DNA of 64,000 bases from Alphaproteobacteria bacterium. GTDB lineage: Bacteria; Pseudomonadota; Alphaproteobacteria; Sphingomonadales; Sphingomonadaceae. Where the stretch lies: contig JAGWWF010000004.1 in assembly GCA_018970445.1 (NCBI GenBank), forward strand, positions 1 to 64,000, written 5' to 3'. The position numbers were made by a program, and so were the translations under genes. Shown in pieces: positions 62,783 to 64,000 of this stretch (positions are counted from its first letter, which is position 1; the number at the start of each line of letters is the position of its first letter). The notes below the pieces were generated by a model that saw only the letters and a program-made list of their open reading frames with translations, was not told where the DNA came from and made no database searches.

Positions 62783-64000
62783 TCAGCGCCGGCGTTGCGG
62801 TGTCGTGTCGAACAGGCCGGCCAGCTGATCGATGATCACCCCGCCCAGTTGTTCGGCATCCATGATGGTGACGGCGCGAGCGTAGTAGCGCGTTACATCA
62901 TGGCCGATGCCGATGGCAATCAGTTCCACCGGGCTTTTCGTCTCGATCTGCCGGATCACGGCGCGCAGGTGGCGCTCCAGATAATTGCCGCTGTTCACGC
63001 TCAGCGTGCTGTCGTCCACCGGCGCGCCATCGGAAATCACCATCAATATGCGCCGGTCCTCGCGGCGGGCCAGCAGGCGGTCGTGCGCCCACAACAGCGC
63101 CTCGCCGTCGATATTCTCCTTCAACAGGCCTTCGCGCATCATCAGGCCCAGATTCTTGCGCGCCCGCCGCCAGGGCGCATCGGCCGGCTTGTAGATGATG
63201 TGCCTGAGATCGTTCAGGCGGCCCGGCTTGGCCGGGCGGCCGGCGGCCAGCCAGGCCTCGCGGCTCTGCCCGCCCTTCCAGGCGCGGGTGGTGAAACCCA
63301 GTATCTCGGTCTTCACCGCGCAGCGTTCCAGCGTGCGCGCCAATATGTCGGCACAGATGGCGGCGATGGAAATCGGCCGGCCGCGCATCGATCCCGAATT
63401 GTCGATCAGCAGCGTCACCACCGTGTCGCGAAATTCGGTGTCACGCTCCACCTTGTAGCTGAGCGCATGGGCCGGATTGGTGACGATGCGCACCAGCCTT
63501 GCTGCATCCAGCAGCCCTTCTTCCTGATCGAAATCCCAGCTGCGGTTCTGCTGCGCCATCAGCCGGCGTTGCAGCCGGTTGGCCAGCTTGGTCACGGCCG
63601 ATTGCAGCGGGATCAGCTGCTGATCCAGATAGGCGCGCAGCCGGGTCAGTTCCTCGTCGTCGCACAGGTCGGCAGCGCCCACCACCTCGTCGAACCTGGT
63701 CAGATGCGCCTTGTATTCAAAATCGGGCGGCAGGTCACTCATCGGCAGGTTGGGCCGCCACGGCATCATGCCTTCATGGCCCTCGTCGCCCATCTCGGCG
63801 TCCGACACCTGGTCGGTGTCCATCTCCACTTCGCGTTGTTCGGCATCGTCGGGCGCGTCGCTGCTCTCCTCGGCGCGCGTCTCGGTGGATTGTTCGCTGC
63901 CGCCGCCGTCGTCCTGTTGCTCGTCCTCGCTGTCCTCGCCGGGCTGCTGCTCCTCTTCGCCGGCATCCGATTCCTCGGTCTCGTCGCTGGCCTCGTCGGG
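62783..64000 (-). CDS. cobT: Cobaltochelatase subunit CobT (partial, N-terminus beyond window)
   Basis: Subunit of the aerobic cobalt chelatase (CobNST) of cobalamin synthesis. The visible C-terminal 405 residues begin in a very acidic Glu/Asp/Gln-rich linker and then a CobT/von Willebrand A region: '[20 protein letters not shown]' (MIDAS DxSxS), '[20 protein letters not shown]' and '[20 protein letters not shown]'. Some CobT-like proteins without CobN act in other chelation or are unassigned. The frame is open to 64000. Confidence 0.9.
   Translation of the reverse strand, partial: PDEASDETEESDAGEEEQQPGEDSEDEQQDDGGGSEQSTETRAEESSDAPDDAEQREVEMDTDQVSDAEMGDEGHEGMMPWRPNLPMSDLPPDFEYKAHLTRFDEVVGAADLCDDEELTRLRAYLDQQLIPLQSAVTKLANRLQRRLMAQQNRSWDFDQEEGLLDAARLVRIVTNPAHALSYKVERDTEFRDTVVTLLIDNSGSMRGRPISIAAICADILARTLERCAVKTEILGFTTRAWKGGQSREAWLAAGRPAKPGRLNDLRHIIYKPADAPWRRARKNLGLMMREGLLKENIDGEALLWAHDRLLARREDRRILMVISDGAPVDDSTLSVNSGNYLERHLRAVIRQIETKSPVELIAIGIGHDVTRYYARAVTIMDAEQLGGVIIDQLAGLFDTTPQRRR

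Overview
This is 64 kb of GC-rich (roughly two-thirds G+C), densely packed bacterial chromosome. It most likely comes from an alphaproteobacterium of the order Sphingomonadales. The evidence for that is indirect: an RcGTA-like capsid cluster with a DUF6127 gene, the addB-addA-trxA order, a fused thiS-thiG, a PEP-CTERM protein with a PEPxxW tail, a TonB receptor with a '(I)VTARR' plug start, and short sphingomonad-style palindromes. This is inference from gene content; no 16S gene is present. No tRNA, rRNA, CRISPR or insertion sequence was recognised.

Layout. (1) 1-5715: a minus-strand virion-head cluster resembling a gene transfer agent or prophage (small and large terminase, portal, DUF6127 protein, HK97 protease, HK97 capsid, then two unfamiliar structural-type genes running off the left edge), behind a near-consensus promoter. 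(2) 5750-12934: a sulfotransferase, a glycine-rich PEP-CTERM protein, a CaiB/dGTPase/serine-hydrolase operon, an NADP-dependent oxidoreductase and recR. (3) 13094-21586: housekeeping genes: aconitase, argJ, then the tightly overlapping rpmH-rnpA-yidD-yidC-engB-thiSG run. (4) 21697-35142: rppH, an alpha/beta hydrolase, an Mla-type lipid ABC transporter (MlaE with fused STAS, MlaF, MlaD, auxiliary lipoprotein), a HAD phosphatase, a GST-like protein, and trxA-addA-addB. (5) 35198-39333: a winged-helix regulator with two small possibly related orphan genes, VOC and HbpS-like genes, a 265-bp nested inverted-repeat element, infC with an apparent AUA start, and fRMsr. (6) 39357-46764: a BlaI/M56 signalling pair with visible operators, copAB copper resistance, and a divergent PEP carboxylase. 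(7) 47051-57786: a putative catabolic regulon: TonB receptor, GntR/FCD regulator, isochorismatase-fold hydrolase, HMG-CoA-lyase-like enzyme, HyuA, an exported SRPBCC protein, HyuB and a CaiB-type CoA-transferase. (8) 57815-64000: a small secreted protein, a stretch of frame-broken gene remnants, a GDT1-type manganese exporter, a retropepsin-like protein, a FecR-like exported protein with a CHASE2 adenylate cyclase, and the C-terminal part of cobT.

The best candidate for an undescribed system is region 7. Two divergent promoter regions carry the same 15-base sequence, TTGTATACAAAACCC, which contains a perfect 10-bp palindrome. Together they would link an outer-membrane receptor, the GntR regulator, an amidohydrolase, an ATP-dependent hydantoinase/oxoprolinase pair, a CoA-transferase and a lyase. 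I propose uptake, ring opening, amide hydrolysis, CoA activation and C-C cleavage of a cyclic amide- or imide-like compound; the substrate cannot be read from the sequence. The second notable item is the 265-bp element at 37740-38004, which can fold into a three-way junction with fully paired 29-, 18- and 22-bp stems.
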